Assembly (NCBI GenBank): GCA_018224485.1
Contig: JAGTVE010000277.1
Coordinates: 1-15,161, forward strand
Origin: Thioalkalivibrio sp.
GTDB taxonomy: Bacteria > Pseudomonadota > Gammaproteobacteria > Ectothiorhodospirales > Ectothiorhodospiraceae
Reading direction: 5' to 3'
Length of the DNA stretch: 15,161 nt
Shown here: one piece after another, positions 14,520-15,161 of the stretch
Position numbering within the stretch: position 1 is the first letter of the stretch
Layout: the number at the start of each line of letters is the position of its first letter
Notes under the pieces: generated by a model
Database searches by the model: none
The model's input: the letters and a program-made list of their open reading frames with translations, nothing else
What the model was told of the DNA's origin: nothing
Made by a program: the position numbers and the translations under genes

Positions 14520-15007
14520 ACCCGGGACTCGCCGTGCCGTTGCCGGTGCTGCTGTCCCTGCTGGCCGCGCTGGCGCTGACCATCGTGCCCCTGCCGGAGG
14601 CGATCGCTCCCCTCCGTCCGGAGTGGGTGCTGCTGGTGCTGGTCTACTGGGGCATGGCCTTCCCGCGCCGGGTGGGCATCCTGGTCGCCTTCGTCACCGG
14701 CCTGTTCCTCGACGTGCTGCACCAGCACCTGCTGGGCCAGAACGCGCTGACGCTGGCCCTCGCCATGTTCGTCGTGCTCCAGATCTACCCGCGCATGCGG
14801 GTCTTTCCGGTCTGGCAGCAGGCGGTGGTGGTTGCGTTCCTGGTGGCGTTCACGCGGCTGCTGCACATCTGGATCCAGGGAGCGATCGGACTGCCGCCAG
14901 GCAGCATCTGGTACTGGAGCCCGGCAATTACCAGCGCGCTCCTCTGGCCCGTCGTCTATCACATCCTGCGCGATGCACGCCGGCGCTGGCTTTTGCACCT
15001 GACCTGA
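14516..15007 (+). CDS. mreD: Rod-shape-determining membrane protein MreD
   Basis: MreD is a small polytopic inner-membrane protein of the elongasome that works with MreC and the RodA-PBP2 synthase. The 163-residue product (E. coli about 162) is highly hydrophobic, with about five membrane segments. RPEWVLLVLVYWGMAFPRRVGILVAFVTGLFLDVLHQHLLGQNALTLALAMFVV contains the family hallmark: PxWxLLVLxYW, GLxxDVLxxxLLGxxAL. The ATG overlaps the mreC stop (ATGA) and is preceded at once by a purine-rich GAGGAGGA, one base away, so coupling to mreC is likely. Last recognised gene of mreBCD. Confidence 0.96.
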   Translation: MNPGLAVPLPVLLSLLAALALTIVPLPEAIAPLRPEWVLLVLVYWGMAFPRRVGILVAFVTGLFLDVLHQHLLGQNALTLALAMFVVLQIYPRMRVFPVWQQAVVVAFLVAFTRLLHIWIQGAIGLPPGSIWYWSPAITSALLWPVVYHILRDARRRWLLHLT

Positions 15008-15024
15008 TGGCCTGTGACAAAATC

Positions 15025-15094
15025 GGGCGCCGGCGCATGGCATGCCCGTGCGCCGCCCCAACGCCCCGTTGCCAGGGGTCCCTGGCCGGAGGCC
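15025..15094. repeat. Cluster of adjacent hairpins after mreD
   Basis: Several inverted repeats abut. GGCGCA/TGCGCC (15032-15037 with 15049-15054) is extended by GGGC/GCCC (15025-15028 with 15055-15058) across a 3-nt bulge. CAACG/CGTTG (15059-15063 with 15067-15071) has a 3-nt loop. CCAGGG/CCCTGG (15072-15077 with 15080-15085) and GGCC/GGCC around GGA (15084-15094) partly exclude each other. No T-run follows. They could attenuate mreBCD transcription or structure the leader of the next gene. Confidence 0.6.
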
Positions 15095-15129
15095 GTCCGC
15101 AATCCCCAAACGATCAACAGGCTGCTGAC

Positions 15130-15161
15130 ATGCAAGAAGCGACACGAACACGAATCGAGGC
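15130..15161 (+). CDS. Possible start of a further gene, cut by the window end
   Basis: An ATG at 15130 opens a frame of ten codons (MQEATRTRIE) that runs off the window. ACAGG lies eight to nine bases upstream, a passable Shine-Dalgarno. In many relatives mrdA (PBP2) follows mreD, but these residues do not resemble the usual PBP2 start. They are too few to name a family. It may equally be a chance ATG. Confidence 0.35.
   Translation, partial: MQEATRTRIE

Noticed and set aside
1..15161. A new defence system or a full mobile element
   Set aside because: All substantial genes except one small protein are recognisable housekeeping genes in conserved order; no transposase, integrase, toxin-antitoxin pair or nuclease is visible.

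Overview
The window is a GC-rich chromosomal segment of housekeeping genes, most likely from a gammaproteobacterium. The order tRNA-Gln / ispE / lolB / TPR lipoprotein, divergent from hemA / prfA / prmC / moeB, is as I remember it from Pseudomonas aeruginosa. The very high GC content, the gatCAB-hslO block and the divergent mreBCD operon would suit Ectothiorhodospiraceae or a relative. That placement is inference; no 16S or species marker is present.

Layout. (1) 1-254 is a non-coding, repeat-rich stretch between tRNA-Gln and whatever lies to the left (prs would be expected). It holds a 36-bp direct repeat that includes the tRNA 3' end, an inverted partial copy of the tRNA T-arm, and four back-to-back triloop hairpins. 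(2) 255-3613, minus strand: a TPR lipoprotein (lbcA-like), lolB, ispE and tRNA-Gln, tightly spaced and probably one transcript. (3) 3765-6974, plus strand: hemA, prfA and prmC, each overlapping the next. (4) 7055-8264, plus strand: a small HMA-like protein of unknown function and a MoeB/ThiF/HesA-type E1 enzyme. (5) 8307-12462, minus strand: gatC, gatA, gatB and hslO, an aminoacyl-tRNA amidotransferase operon ending in a redox-regulated chaperone. (6) 12588-15007, plus strand: mreB, mreC and mreD, the rod-shape operon, divergent from gatC. (7) 15008-15161: a hairpin-rich spacer and perhaps the first codons of another gene.

Functional themes. HemA consumes Glu-tRNA(Glu) for tetrapyrrole synthesis, GatCAB amidates misacylated Glu-tRNA(Gln) or Asp-tRNA(Asn), and a tRNA-Gln gene lies nearby. 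PrmC methylates the GGQ glutamine of PrfA, encoded just upstream. LolB inserts lipoproteins in the outer membrane, and the gene before it encodes a large lipoprotein. MreBCD organises the cell-wall elongation machinery.

I did not find a new defence or mobile system. The points most worth following up are: mreC appears to start at an ATC codon, since no ATG/GTG/TTG can supply its conserved N-terminus; the tRNA-derived repeats and C(GNA)G hairpin array at 82-279; and the uncharacterised Cys/His-rich HMA-like protein at 7055-7456 with a possibly leaderless promoter.
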